From: Alphaproteobacteria bacterium
GTDB taxonomy: Bacteria; Pseudomonadota; Alphaproteobacteria; SMXP01
Assembly: GCA_021774915.1 (NCBI GenBank)
Contig: JAJFIO010000136.1
Span: 1-38,773, forward strand
Length of the DNA stretch: 38,773 bases
Reading direction: 5' to 3'
Shown here one piece after another: positions 16,456-25,641 of the stretch; position 1 is the stretch's first letter; every line of letters begins with the position of its first letter. The notes beneath the pieces are model-generated. The model made no database searches and was not told the origin of the DNA. It saw only the letters and a program-made list of their open reading frames with translations. Position numbers and translations under genes: made by a program.

Positions 16456-17663
16456 GGCGTTATAGTTTCTTCAGGGTCGATGATGCCGCGCGCCCAGCGC
16501 CCAAGCAACAGGCGTTCTTGCACTGTCATATCTGTTTCATTCCCAAGCGGCATCGCATCAGTGATCACGGCGCGCTCGTAAATACTTTGTGCGTATTGCT
16601 TAATCTGATCAGGCGAATCCAACAACATGTTTGTGGGAGCAAAGCTAAAATCCGGATGAGTCGGCTGGGCACTGTGGCACGACACGCAATGGCGGTCGAT
16701 GATCATCATCGCCAGCGTTAAAGATACTGGTTCATCAGAATCATCTTTTATTAAGTTACGCTGTTGCACGCTGGTCGCGAAATAAGCCACAAACAAGAAC
16801 CCCGCAAACGCGGCAAATACCAATTCATAGCGCACGACGCCCACATGCCTGAGATTGAAAAAATAGCGTATCACCCACCCAATTGCGCCAAGTCCGGCCA
16901 GGAGAATCCAATTGATCGAACTGCCCACCACCATCGGATAGTGATTGCTGATCATGATGAAAAGCACCGGCAGGGTCATATAATTATTATGCAAAGAGCG
17001 CTGCTTGGCTTGGCGTCCCAGAACCGGATTAGGCGTTTCACCATTGATCATAGCTGACACGACTTTTCTTTGGTTTGGAATGATCACCAAAAAGACATTG
17101 GCCGCCATGACGGTGCCAATCATGGCGCCAATATGAATGAATGCCCCACGGTCACTGAAAATCTCACCAAGCAGATAAGCGCTTCCCGTGAGAACCACAA
17201 ACCAAATTAACCCAATCACTGTATCGCTTTTGATGACCGGCAGCCGACACAACCCATCATAGATGAACCACCCCGCGCCTAAAAACCCAAGCCCGATCAG
17301 AATGGCCTGTAGTTGAGAAAAATCAGCCTTGCTCCGATCAATCAGATACACATCCGCGCCATAATAATAGATCAGTACAAGAAGCAAAAAACCGCTGATC
17401 CACGTGAAATAAGCCTCCCACTTGAACCAATGAAGGTCATCGGGCATGGCGGAAGGCGCCACCATGTATTTCTGGTTATGATAAAAGCCACCGCCATGAA
17501 CCGCCCACAGGTCGCCGGCAATGCCATCCTCAGGAGTTTTAGAGGGACGTAGGTGATTGTCCAGCCAAACAAAATAAAATGAAGCCCCGATCCAAGCAAT
17601 CCCTGTAATGAGATGCAGCCATCGAAGACCCAGGTTTGCCCAAGCTGCAATATCTATTTCCAT
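16452..17663 (-). CDS. puuD: Membrane-bound, cytochrome c-linked urate oxidase PuuD
   Basis: Oxidises urate to 5-hydroxyisourate. Residues 1 to about 310 form an integral membrane domain with eight or nine hydrophobic helices and conserved WLHLITGIAWIGASFYF and VHGGGFYHNQKY motifs. The C-terminal 90 residues are a cytochrome c domain with heme motif CVSCH and a likely Met ligand in DAMPLGN. This is the known PuuD architecture, in which electrons pass to cytochrome c rather than directly to oxygen. It lies 25 bp after xdhC and overlaps allA. No soluble uricase or HpxO-type hydroxylase is present, so it is the pathway's urate oxidase. Confidence 0.95.
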   Translation of the reverse strand: MEIDIAAWANLGLRWLHLITGIAWIGASFYFVWLDNHLRPSKTPEDGIAGDLWAVHGGGFYHNQKYMVAPSAMPDDLHWFKWEAYFTWISGFLLLVLIYYYGADVYLIDRSKADFSQLQAILIGLGFLGAGWFIYDGLCRLPVIKSDTVIGLIWFVVLTGSAYLLGEIFSDRGAFIHIGAMIGTVMAANVFLVIIPNQRKVVSAMINGETPNPVLGRQAKQRSLHNNYMTLPVLFIMISNHYPMVVGSSINWILLAGLGAIGWVIRYFFNLRHVGVVRYELVFAAFAGFLFVAYFATSVQQRNLIKDDSDEPVSLTLAMMIIDRHCVSCHSAQPTHPDFSFAPTNMLLDSPDQIKQYAQSIYERAVITDAMPLGNETDMTVQERLLLGRWARGIIDPEETITP

Positions 17664-17688
17664 TTAAAACACTCATTTATACAGGACC

Positions 17689-18732
17689 TCATGTTGCGCT
17701 TCCCTTTAATGACAGCAATTCCGCCACCGCAGCGATGGCAATCAGCTCCGGTGACTTCCCGCCAAGGGCCGCTCCACCGATGGGGCAGGTCAACCGCCTG
17801 ATGACGGACGCTTCTATCCCCCGTTCTTTCAAACGATGTTCAAACCGCAAGCGTTTGGTTTTTGAGCCGATCAACCCACAATAAAGGAAATCACCCCGGA
17901 TAAGGATTTCAACCGTAATCTCAAGATCAAGCTCATGGCTATGAGTAAAAACATAATATGCCGACGATGGTGGCGCGGTTTTCACATGAGCTGCCGGAGC
18001 CGAAGCCACAATGGTTTCAATATTACTCGGCACATTCTGCGGAAAAATATGCGAGCGGCTATCGATCCATGTCACAGGGCACTCAAGCGCTCCAAGCACG
18101 CGAGACATTGCCTGACCTACATGACCCGCCCCAAACATGGTAATATGCAGCGACGCGGGGGCAAGCGTTTCAATAATATGCGCGCCATCTTGCATGGGCT
18201 TAACTCGGCCTTCAATCGGTTGACCTTCCTGATCCAACAAAGTCACGGCATATTGGCCTTCAAAAGAAGGATCGCCGCTCACTGCTGAACCCAAGTTTTG
18301 CCATGAGGCCAACTCACTTTGCGGACAGACATGTTTATCCAGACGCTTACCCCGGATTGTGGAATGAATGGCAATAGCCCGCCTTTCCCCTGTGAGAATT
18401 TTGAGTTTTTGCAACCAGTCAACGCTTGAACGATCAATTGTTTCAAGCAAAAGCCGCACATGCCCCCCACAACATTGCCCCAGAAGCGGCCCTAAAGGAT
18501 AATCCTGAAAAACAAAACCATCATCCGACTGCTGGATCATTTTTCTGGCTTGCTCGATCACGATATATTCGAGATTACCGCCTCCGATCGTGCCGAATTG
18601 CTGATTGGCTGATACAACCATTTTCGCTCCCGCTTCGCGCGGCGCAGATCCTTCCACGCAGCACACTGTGATCAGGACACCGCAGCCACTCTGCTCAATC
18701 AGGTTTAAACATGCAGAGATCCAATCAGTCAC
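17689..18732 (-). CDS. xdhC: Xanthine dehydrogenase accessory protein XdhC
   Basis: Binds and sulfurates molybdenum cofactor before it is inserted into XdhB. The 347 residues comprise an N-terminal XdhC/CoxI domain (GSAPREAGAKMVV, GTIGGGNLE, GQCCGGHVRLL) and a C-terminal Rossmann domain (ITMFGAGHVGQAMSRVL, and YCGLIGSKTKR followed by RLTCPIGG). The start is GTG, six bases after the xdhB stop. It is a maturation factor, not an enzyme subunit. Confidence 0.94.
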   Translation of the reverse strand: MTDWISACLNLIEQSGCGVLITVCCVEGSAPREAGAKMVVSANQQFGTIGGGNLEYIVIEQARKMIQQSDDGFVFQDYPLGPLLGQCCGGHVRLLLETIDRSSVDWLQKLKILTGERRAIAIHSTIRGKRLDKHVCPQSELASWQNLGSAVSGDPSFEGQYAVTLLDQEGQPIEGRVKPMQDGAHIIETLAPASLHITMFGAGHVGQAMSRVLGALECPVTWIDSRSHIFPQNVPSNIETIVASAPAAHVKTAPPSSAYYVFTHSHELDLEITVEILIRGDFLYCGLIGSKTKRLRFEHRLKERGIEASVIRRLTCPIGGAALGGKSPELIAIAAVAELLSLKGSAT

Positions 18733-18738
18733 TGGAGA

Positions 18739-21066
18739 TCAACTTTTTCCAACGCCGGCACGGCGCCGGGTTTCTTCAACTGCGGTCAGAATTCGCTCTG
18801 GGGTGGCCGGCGCATCCAGCCGAGGCATGAACTTATGACCTGCAACGCTTGCCACTGCATCGCCAAGAGCAGAGAAAACTGAAATCGCCAACATGAGAGG
18901 CGGCTCTCCCACGGCCTTGGAGCGATGAATGGTTTCTTTAAGATTGCTTCCCTTTTCCCAGATTTCAATATTGAACTCCACCGGTCGGTCACTGCACGCG
19001 GGAATTTTATATGTAGAGGGCGCATGGGTCAGCAAGTGCCCCCCATCATCAAAATATAACTCTTCCGTGGTCAGCCAGCCCATGCCTTGAACAAAACCTC
19101 CTTCGATCTGCCCCCGGTCAATAGCCGGATTCAACGAGCGCCCCACATCATGCAGAATATCCACACGAAGCACTTTGTTCTCACCTGTCAGGGTGTCGAT
19201 CACCACTTCCGAGACGGCGGCGCCATATGAAAAATAATAAAACGGCCGCCCGCGATGCGTGGCGCGATCATAGTGAATCTCCGGCGTTTTATAAAATCCG
19301 GTCGATGACAGAGAAACACGCGCCAGATAAGCTTGATTTACCAAATCCGCAAAGGCAATGACCCGATTTCCTATAGTGACGTGGTTATCAGAGAATGAAA
19401 TATGTTCTCTGGCGCAATGATAGTGTTTCGCTGCAAACGCGATCAGCCTCCCTTTGATTTCCTGAGCCGCATTCAGCGCCGCCATGCCATTGAGATCAGT
19501 TCCGGCGGAAGCCGCCGTGGCCGATGTGTTGGGAACTTTGCCCGTCGTGGTCGCAGTGATTTTCACGCACCCGAGATCAATTGCAAATTCTTCCGCAATA
19601 ATCTGCGCCACTTTAATCAACAGCCCCTGCCCCATCTCGGTGCCGCCATGATTCAAATGGACGCTGCCGTCCGCATAGATATGAATCAACGCGCCAGCTT
19701 GATTGAGGTGAGTCTTGGTGAAGGAAATCCCAAATTTCACCGGCGTCAAGGCCAGCCCTTTTTTGAGGAACGGGCTCGCCCGGTTAAAATCTTTTATTTC
19801 TGCGCGCCTCTCCCGATAGCGCGCATGGGCCTCAAGCTGCGTTATTAATTCCGGCGCGACGTTATCTTCAACGTGCTGATGATAGGGCGTGATATTGCGC
19901 GGCGCTTTGCCGTAGAGATTGACTTTGCGGATATCGAGCGGATCTTTGCCAAGGGCCATGGCGATCTCGTCCATGACACGCTCTATTCCCATCATCCCCT
20001 GAGGGCCTCCAAATCCCCGAAACGCGGTGTTCGACACGGTATGCGTTTTGTACCGGTGGGAAGTAATCGTAGCCTGACCTAAAAAGTAAGCGTTATCGAC
20101 GTGAAACATGGCCCGGTCATTGATTGCAGAGGAAAGATCTTCCGAATATCCACAGCGCGATGCCAGCGCCAGATCAATGCCTTCTATGCGGCCGGTTTCA
20201 TCAAATCCCACATGGTAATTAATCTCGAAATCATGCCGTTTGCCGGTGAGCTTCATATCGTCATCACGATCAAGGCACAGTTTCGCGGGCCGCCCGGTTT
20301 TGCGCACCACCAGAGCGGCAGCAGCAGCCATCAAAGCGGGCTGCGTTTCCTTGCCGCCAAACCCTCCACCCATGCGCCGCACTTCGACAGTCACCGAATG
20401 GCTGGCCAGCCCCAAAACACGCGCAACACAATGCTGAACTTCTGAAGGGTGCTGCGTGGAAGAGTGGATGACCATGTCGCCATCTTCCTGGGGTAGAGCC
20501 AGGGCAACCTGTCCTTCCAGATAAAAATGATCCTGCCCGCCAATGATCATGCGCCCTTTGAGGCGCCGGGGGGCATTTTTCAACGCAGCAGCCGCATCAC
20601 CACAAGCCATCGTTTGCGAATCTTCGATATACGATCCCGCTTGGCGCGCCTGATCAATCGTAATCAAGGGTGTCAGGATTTCATACTGGACTTTCGCTTC
20701 CAACGCCGCCGCCCGCGCAATTTCCAGACTCTCCGCGGCAACGGCAAAAAGAGATTGGCCAGCATAGTACACTTCTCCTTCGGCAAACAGCGGATCATCT
20801 CCCGCGACGGGACTGACGTCATTTTGGCCGGGGATATCACCAGCGCTCACCACCGCAGCCACACCGGTGACAACTCTCACCGCATCCAGATCCATCTCCA
20901 AGATCCGGGCATGAGCGTGCGGGCTCATAGCAATGTAAATATGGAGCATGTCAGACGGCGCAGGCAAATCATCAACATAAAGAGCCTCTCCAGAGACATG
21001 CTTTAAAGCACTGTCATGGCGAAGCGCTTGATGCACACGCATCCCTTTGCCTGGCCGGCTATCCAT
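18739..21066 (-). CDS. xdhB: Xanthine dehydrogenase, molybdopterin-binding subunit
   Basis: Large catalytic subunit that hydroxylates hypoxanthine and xanthine to urate. Family motifs are in order: SGEALYVDDLPAP at the N-terminus, RRMGGGFGGKETQ and FRGFGGPQGM around the cofactor, GTEMGQGLLIK, and AVGEPPLMLA with the catalytic Glu. The track ORF starts at TTG 21075; ATG 21066, three codons later with GAGAG upstream, is preferred and overlaps the xdhA stop by eight bases. About 775 residues, normal for the split bacterial XdhB. Its partner XdhA is upstream and its chaperone XdhC downstream. Confidence 0.96.
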   Translation of the reverse strand: MDSRPGKGMRVHQALRHDSALKHVSGEALYVDDLPAPSDMLHIYIAMSPHAHARILEMDLDAVRVVTGVAAVVSAGDIPGQNDVSPVAGDDPLFAEGEVYYAGQSLFAVAAESLEIARAAALEAKVQYEILTPLITIDQARQAGSYIEDSQTMACGDAAAALKNAPRRLKGRMIIGGQDHFYLEGQVALALPQEDGDMVIHSSTQHPSEVQHCVARVLGLASHSVTVEVRRMGGGFGGKETQPALMAAAAALVVRKTGRPAKLCLDRDDDMKLTGKRHDFEINYHVGFDETGRIEGIDLALASRCGYSEDLSSAINDRAMFHVDNAYFLGQATITSHRYKTHTVSNTAFRGFGGPQGMMGIERVMDEIAMALGKDPLDIRKVNLYGKAPRNITPYHQHVEDNVAPELITQLEAHARYRERRAEIKDFNRASPFLKKGLALTPVKFGISFTKTHLNQAGALIHIYADGSVHLNHGGTEMGQGLLIKVAQIIAEEFAIDLGCVKITATTTGKVPNTSATAASAGTDLNGMAALNAAQEIKGRLIAFAAKHYHCAREHISFSDNHVTIGNRVIAFADLVNQAYLARVSLSSTGFYKTPEIHYDRATHRGRPFYYFSYGAAVSEVVIDTLTGENKVLRVDILHDVGRSLNPAIDRGQIEGGFVQGMGWLTTEELYFDDGGHLLTHAPSTYKIPACSDRPVEFNIEIWEKGSNLKETIHRSKAVGEPPLMLAISVFSALGDAVASVAGHKFMPRLDAPATPERILTAVEETRRRAGVGKS

Positions 21067-22540
21067 GGCTCTCAACCGCCAATTCTAAAATGTCTAACGG
21101 TTCTTCGTTTTTAGTGTCAGCAAGAAAGCATTTATACAGCAGGTTCTTGGCGACAGTCATGCGATAACTCTCAGAGGCTCTCATATCACTGAGCGGTTGA
21201 TAATCCTTCTCAAGAGCACGCATGGCATCCTGCACCACAGCGTATGACCAGAGCTTGCCCATCAGACTGTCTTCGCACGCTCGAGCCCTTTTAGGCGTGG
21301 CCGCCATGCCGCCATAGCAAATGCGCGCCGCTTTCACGTGACCTTTTTCAATGGTGAAATTGAAGGCGCCGCACACAGCGGATATATCTTGATCAAAGCG
21401 TTTTGATATTTTATGCGCCCAAAAAACCTGGTGCGCGCACGGTTTCGGCAAAATGATTTTTTCAACAAACTCGCCCGGCTGGCGATCTTGTTTTCCGTAA
21501 GAAATAAAATAATCTTCCAGGGGCATTTCTCTCGTTTTATTTCTTTTTCGTAAAACCAAAATCGCACCGCTGGCGATCAAGACCGGCATCATGTCGCCAA
21601 TCGGCGAGCCGTTGGCAATATTGCCGCCAATGGTGCCGCTATTGCGAATCTGAACCGATCCAATGCGCCGGATCAACGCGCCCATATCAGGATAATACGA
21701 ACCCAAGCGCGCCATAGCTTGCCCATAGCGCATTCCGGCGCCTATCTCGATGGTGCTATCTGTATCCACCCACAGATCAAAATCCTTGACGTCACCGACA
21801 GAGATAACCGTTTTGAGCATGCGGTGTTGCTTGGTAACCCACAGGCCCACATCGGTGCCCCCTGCCAAAATCACGGCATCGTCATGCGCGCCGATCGCTT
21901 CTGACAATTCATCAAGTGTTCTGGGCGCGAAAAACTTCTTCATCACACCGGACCGGGTGCACTCATGCACAAGAGCCAGCATAGACGTGCGTTGGATGGA
22001 GGCCAAAAGAGTTTGCGTTTCAGTATCTCCCAGGCCACCGGATGGCGAGGGGTAGTCATACATAACTTGCGCGGCGGCGACGATGGGGCGATACCCCGTG
22101 CACCGGCACAAATTTCCCGCCAGCACATCATTGAGGGTGGCCACATCGACCGGCCCCCTATTCAGGTAATGCGCATAAAGCGACATAACGATCCCCGGTG
22201 TGCAAAACCCGCATTGCGACGCATGATGATCGACCAAGGCCTGTTGAACCGGATGAAGCCATCCATCACGCCCGCGCAAACTCTCCACCGTCATCAGCTC
22301 TTTGCCATCCAGCATGGGAAGAAAAAGAATACATGCATTGATCGCGCGATAATGCACTGCCCCGCGCCGCATCTCACCAATGACAATGGTGCACGCGCCA
22401 CAATCCCCTTCAGCGCAGCCCTCTTTGGTTCCGGTGCGCCGCCAGTGAGTACGCAGAAAATTCAAGAGTGTCAGTTCAGGATCCACATTGTGAACGGCCT
22501 GAATCTGCCCATCAAGAATGAAGCGAATGACATCTGACAC
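21059..22540 (-). CDS. xdhA: Xanthine dehydrogenase, Fe-S/FAD subunit
   Basis: Carries electrons from the molybdenum site to NAD+ or another acceptor. The N-terminal plant-type [2Fe-2S] domain has GCAEGDCGACT. The second [2Fe-2S] helical domain has CGFCTPGIVMS and CRCTGYRPI. The FAD domain shows ILAGGTDVGLWV and IGGNIANGSPIGD. 493 residues, as in Rhodobacter capsulatus XdhA. The start is GTG, five bases after the uraH stop. It is the second gene of the purine core operon. Confidence 0.96.
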   Translation of the reverse strand: MSDVIRFILDGQIQAVHNVDPELTLLNFLRTHWRRTGTKEGCAEGDCGACTIVIGEMRRGAVHYRAINACILFLPMLDGKELMTVESLRGRDGWLHPVQQALVDHHASQCGFCTPGIVMSLYAHYLNRGPVDVATLNDVLAGNLCRCTGYRPIVAAAQVMYDYPSPSGGLGDTETQTLLASIQRTSMLALVHECTRSGVMKKFFAPRTLDELSEAIGAHDDAVILAGGTDVGLWVTKQHRMLKTVISVGDVKDFDLWVDTDSTIEIGAGMRYGQAMARLGSYYPDMGALIRRIGSVQIRNSGTIGGNIANGSPIGDMMPVLIASGAILVLRKRNKTREMPLEDYFISYGKQDRQPGEFVEKIILPKPCAHQVFWAHKISKRFDQDISAVCGAFNFTIEKGHVKAARICYGGMAATPKRARACEDSLMGKLWSYAVVQDAMRALEKDYQPLSDMRASESYRMTVAKNLLYKCFLADTKNEEPLDILELAVESHG

Positions 22541-22545
22541 GTCTT

Positions 22546-22905
22546 CTAACTGCCTCGATATGTACTGTACCCATAGGGCGATAGGAGCAGGGGCACATGA
22601 TAAGGGGAGCCGGGCTCCGCAATGCCAAAAGAGATCGTGACAATATCCAGAAAGGCCGGATTGGGCAGATCTAGCCCCGTGGCGCGAAAATAATCCGCGA
22701 CATCAAATTCCAGGCGATAGCGCCCAGCTTTCATGGCCCCTTTCTCCAGAAGGGGGGCCTCGCACCGGCCATCCTGATTGGACCGCGTCTCCACTATCAA
22801 AACATCCGGACCGGCGCCGCGCTCACACTCATAGAGGCGAATCGCGACACCACCGGCCGGGCACCCTCGCGCTGTATCCAAAATATGAGTCGTTAAACCG
22901 GACAC
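22546..22905 (-). CDS. uraH: 5-Hydroxyisourate hydrolase (transthyretin-like)
   Basis: Hydrolyses 5-hydroxyisourate, the product of PuuD, to OHCU. The 119 residues show the expected LTTHILDTARGCPAGG start, the Arg-containing middle, and the diagnostic C-terminal YGYSTYRGS. The start is GTG with GGAGG seven bases upstream. It is the promoter-proximal gene of the seven-gene minus-strand operon and divergent from puuE. No signal peptide is seen, so it is cytoplasmic. Confidence 0.96.
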   Translation of the reverse strand: MSGLTTHILDTARGCPAGGVAIRLYECERGAGPDVLIVETRSNQDGRCEAPLLEKGAMKAGRYRLEFDVADYFRATGLDLPNPAFLDIVTISFGIAEPGSPYHVPLLLSPYGYSTYRGS

Positions 22906-23121
22906 GCCTCAACCTCCATTGGCCAAGGGAATGTATTCAGCCATAGGTTTTCACAATATCATTCAATATGCAGTGCATTTTGTTGACAATCAATGGCTAT
23001 ATTACTTAACAATCTAATGGACAAAATGAAAAACTGGGGCCTCATTTCTGAGGCGCCAATGCATTATACGAGGCATCACGTCACAGCTGATGCTCCAACA
23101 AGACAGATTTTGGTGAAGTCT
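22906..23121. promoter_or_regulatory. Divergent promoter region, uraH operon / puuE operon
   Basis: About 215 bp separating the two purine operons. It contains TTGTTGACAATCAA around 22979-22993, with a TTGA-N3-TCAA dyad. TTGACA reads as a -35 element toward puuE and the opposite strand reads TTGTCA toward uraH. No clear -10 element can be assigned. No riboswitch fold was recognised. Confidence 0.45.
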
Positions 23122-24045
23122 ATGCCCTCTTCCTATCCTCGCGACATGATCGGATATGGCCAAACCCCGCCAGACCCACGCTGGCCGGGCGGGGCGAGAC
23201 TCGCGCTTCAGGTCGTCCTCAATGTCGAAGAGGGATCTGAGAATTGCGTACTCCATGGCGATCCAGGCGCGGAAACTTTCCTCTCAGAGATCATCAATGC
23301 CGCCCCGGTGCCAGGCGCGCGTCATATGAGCATGGAATCGCTTTACGAATACGGCTCCCGGGTGGGGGTCTGGCGGCTTCTTGGGCTTTTTCGTAAACAT
23401 CAGATCCCTGTGACCCTTTTCGCCGTCGCCATGGCATTGAGCCGCAACCGGGCGGTGGCGGAAGCGGCCCTGAAAGACGGCCATGAAATCTGCTCCCATG
23501 GTTATCGCTGGATCAATTATCAGGATGTGGACATAGAGACCGAACGCGCTCATATGAACCAAGCCATCGCCCTGCACCAGAAGATAACAGGGTTCAGGCC
23601 GCTGGGCTGGTATACCGGCCGCACCAGCCCCAACACCCGCCGCCTTGTGATGGAAGAAGGGGGCTTTTTGTATGATGCCGACGACTACAGTGACGATCTG
23701 CCCTTCTGGGTCAGCAACAACGACAAACCCCATCTGGTGATCCCCTACACGCTTGACGCCAACGATATGCGTTTTGCTACACCGCAAGGATTTAACTGCG
23801 GTGATCAGTTTTTCACCTATCTGAAAGACACCTTTGACGTGCTCTATGATGAAGGCAAAACACATCCCAAAATGATGTCCGTCGGACTTCATTGCCGGCT
23901 TGCTGGCCGTCCAGGGAGAATTGCTGCGCTTGATCGCTTTTTCTCCTACGCCAAACAATTCAGTGATGTATGGATCTGCCGGCGCGTGGACATTGCCCGG
24001 CATTGGCGCAGCCAGCATCCCATGACCAATGCAGGCCCGTCATGA
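23122..24045 (+). CDS. puuE: Allantoinase PuuE (polysaccharide-deacetylase fold)
   Basis: Hydrolyses allantoin to allantoate. The NodB-like fold shows the PuuE-specific opening YPRDMIGYGQTPPDPRWPGG, then LNVEEGSENCVLHGD, MSMESLYEYGSRVGVWR, GHEICSHGYRW and GWYTGRTSPNTRRL. The track ORF starts at 22993, but known PuuE proteins are about 308 residues and begin at this YPRD segment. ATG 23122, with GGTGAAG upstream, gives 307 residues, and the DNA before it looks like promoter. It is unrelated to the metal-dependent AllB allantoinase. Its stop overlaps the uraD start (ATGA). Confidence 0.93.
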   Translation: MPSSYPRDMIGYGQTPPDPRWPGGARLALQVVLNVEEGSENCVLHGDPGAETFLSEIINAAPVPGARHMSMESLYEYGSRVGVWRLLGLFRKHQIPVTLFAVAMALSRNRAVAEAALKDGHEICSHGYRWINYQDVDIETERAHMNQAIALHQKITGFRPLGWYTGRTSPNTRRLVMEEGGFLYDADDYSDDLPFWVSNNDKPHLVIPYTLDANDMRFATPQGFNCGDQFFTYLKDTFDVLYDEGKTHPKMMSVGLHCRLAGRPGRIAALDRFFSYAKQFSDVWICRRVDIARHWRSQHPMTNAGPS

Positions 24046-24596
24046 ATGAAAAGGTGACGCTTCCTCTCCGGAACAAACCGAGCAGTTTAAGCAAGGCCGC
24101 GTTCCTGAAAATTTATGGAGGGATCTATGAAAATTCGCCCTGGGTGGCTGAAACACTCTGGCGCACCGTAGCCCATAGCGAGATCGATACAGCGGAAGGC
24201 TTCGCCCAGGCCGCACAGTCTATCGTCGATCATGCAAGTGAAAGCAATAAATACGCGCTGATCCGTGCGCACCCCGATTTGGCGAGTCGGGCGACCACAA
24301 CGAACACTCTGACCCGTTCTTCTGCGCTGGAACAATCATCCGCAGGACTTGATCAATGCAGCGCCGAAGAATTTAAGCATTTCCAAACACTCAATGCCGC
24401 CTACAAAGAAAAGCTCAGCTTTCCCTTTATCCTGGCCGTCAAAAACTTGCAGAGATCAGAAATTCTGGAATTGTTTTCCCGGCGGCTTGAGAATACCGCA
24501 AGTCAAGAATTCCAAACCGCCATGTCGGAAATTCACAAAATCGCTTACCTGCGCCTGACCGCACTTGCTTGCGATCAAGACGAAACCAACACCTGA
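24042..24596 (+). CDS. uraD: OHCU decarboxylase
   Basis: Decarboxylates 2-oxo-4-hydroxy-4-carboxy-5-ureidoimidazoline to (S)-allantoin. The track ORF begins at 23970 inside puuE, but ATG 24042 overlapping the puuE stop is the natural start, giving 184 residues. Motifs are IYENSPWVAE, the signature RAHPDLASR with the catalytic His, SAEEFKHFQTLNAAYKEKL and FPFILAVK, and the C-terminal EIHKIAYLRL. It follows UraH in the pathway and lies between allantoinase and allantoicase genes. Confidence 0.94.
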   Translation: MNEKVTLPLRNKPSSLSKAAFLKIYGGIYENSPWVAETLWRTVAHSEIDTAEGFAQAAQSIVDHASESNKYALIRAHPDLASRATTTNTLTRSSALEQSSAGLDQCSAEEFKHFQTLNAAYKEKLSFPFILAVKNLQRSEILELFSRRLENTASQEFQTAMSEIHKIAYLRLTALACDQDETNT

Positions 24597-24608
24597 TGAA
24601 AAACCATT

Positions 24609-25598
24609 ATGAGTAATATCATTAACACCAAATGGATTGACCTGGCACAACCACGATTAGGCGCACAGGTTGTTTTTGCAACAGATGATTTTTTTGCCCC
24701 TAAAGAGCGCCTTATTCTTTCCCAAGAACCTGTTTTCATCCCCGATAAATATGATGATCATGGTAAGTGGATGGATGGCTGGGAAAGCCGCCGTCGCCGG
24801 GACGGCGGTTATGATTATTGCATCATCCGGCTAGGTCATCGCGGACAAATAAACAGCATTGACATCGACACACGACACTTTACGGGAAACTTCCCCTCTT
24901 CCGCATCTATTGATGCCTGTCAATGCGATGATATTATTCCTGGTACGGATGCCTCATGGATCCAAATTACCCCACAAAAAGAACTTCAGGGAAACCGCCA
25001 CAATATAGTGACCGCCCAGAGTGACCAGGCCTTCACGCATGTTCGCCTGAACATCTTCCCCGACGGCGGAGTGGCGCGGCTGCGTGTGTACGGCCAAATC
25101 GATATGGACTGGTCTTCAGCGAACCCGGCAGAAACGATCGACTTGGTTGCTCTTGAAAACGGTGGCCGCCCTATTGCCGCAAATGACGAACATTTTGGCA
25201 GACTGGAAAACATCATCGCGCCCGGTCGCGCGACAAACATGGGTGACGGCTGGGAAACCCGGCGGCGCCGGGAACCCGGCAATGATTGGGGCATAATAGA
25301 ACTCGGGCACATTGGTTCTGTTCAAAAGATCCTTATCGACACACAACACTTCAAAGGAAATTACCCTGATTCCTGCTCCCTTCAGGCAAGCTCGGACACA
25401 ATCACGCAAATCGAGGATATAGAGACACACTCCTTGTCCTGGCCCACTCTGCTGCCAGAGCAAAAATTATCAATGGATCAAGAACATATTTTTGAATCCG
25501 AAATCATTTCCCATGACCCCATTCGCCTGATCCGCATCAATATTCTGCCCGATGGCGGCATTGCGCGTTTGCGACTTTATGGCTTCATCAAGCCGTAA
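24609..25598 (+). CDS. alc: Allantoicase
   Basis: Hydrolyses allantoate to ureidoglycolate and urea. The 329 residues form two internally homologous domains. WMDGWESRRRRDGGYDYCII / DTRHFTGNFP in the first matches GDGWETRRRREPGNDWGII / DTQHFKGNYP in the second, and each domain ends in an INILPDGGIARLRLYG-like strand. It lies 12 bp after uraD and is followed by a terminator-like hairpin. With AllA, it completes the allantoicase-ureidoglycolate lyase branch, which yields urea rather than ammonia. Confidence 0.96.
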   Translation: MSNIINTKWIDLAQPRLGAQVVFATDDFFAPKERLILSQEPVFIPDKYDDHGKWMDGWESRRRRDGGYDYCIIRLGHRGQINSIDIDTRHFTGNFPSSASIDACQCDDIIPGTDASWIQITPQKELQGNRHNIVTAQSDQAFTHVRLNIFPDGGVARLRVYGQIDMDWSSANPAETIDLVALENGGRPIAANDEHFGRLENIIAPGRATNMGDGWETRRRREPGNDWGIIELGHIGSVQKILIDTQHFKGNYPDSCSLQASSDTITQIEDIETHSLSWPTLLPEQKLSMDQEHIFESEIISHDPIRLIRINILPDGGIARLRLYGFIKP

Positions 25599-25641
25599 TT
25601 CATTTACCCGCACATTCGCATGAACCGATAAAGCTTGCCAC

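Noticed and set aside
22993-23121. 43-residue N-terminal extension of PuuE in the ORF track
   Set aside because: It has no ribosome site, does not match the family start, and the DNA contains TTGACA promoter-like sequence.
22906-23121. Purine, xanthine or guanidine riboswitch ahead of the purine operons
   Set aside because: No match to a remembered riboswitch core or stable multi-stem fold was seen; a covariance-model scan would be needed to be sure.
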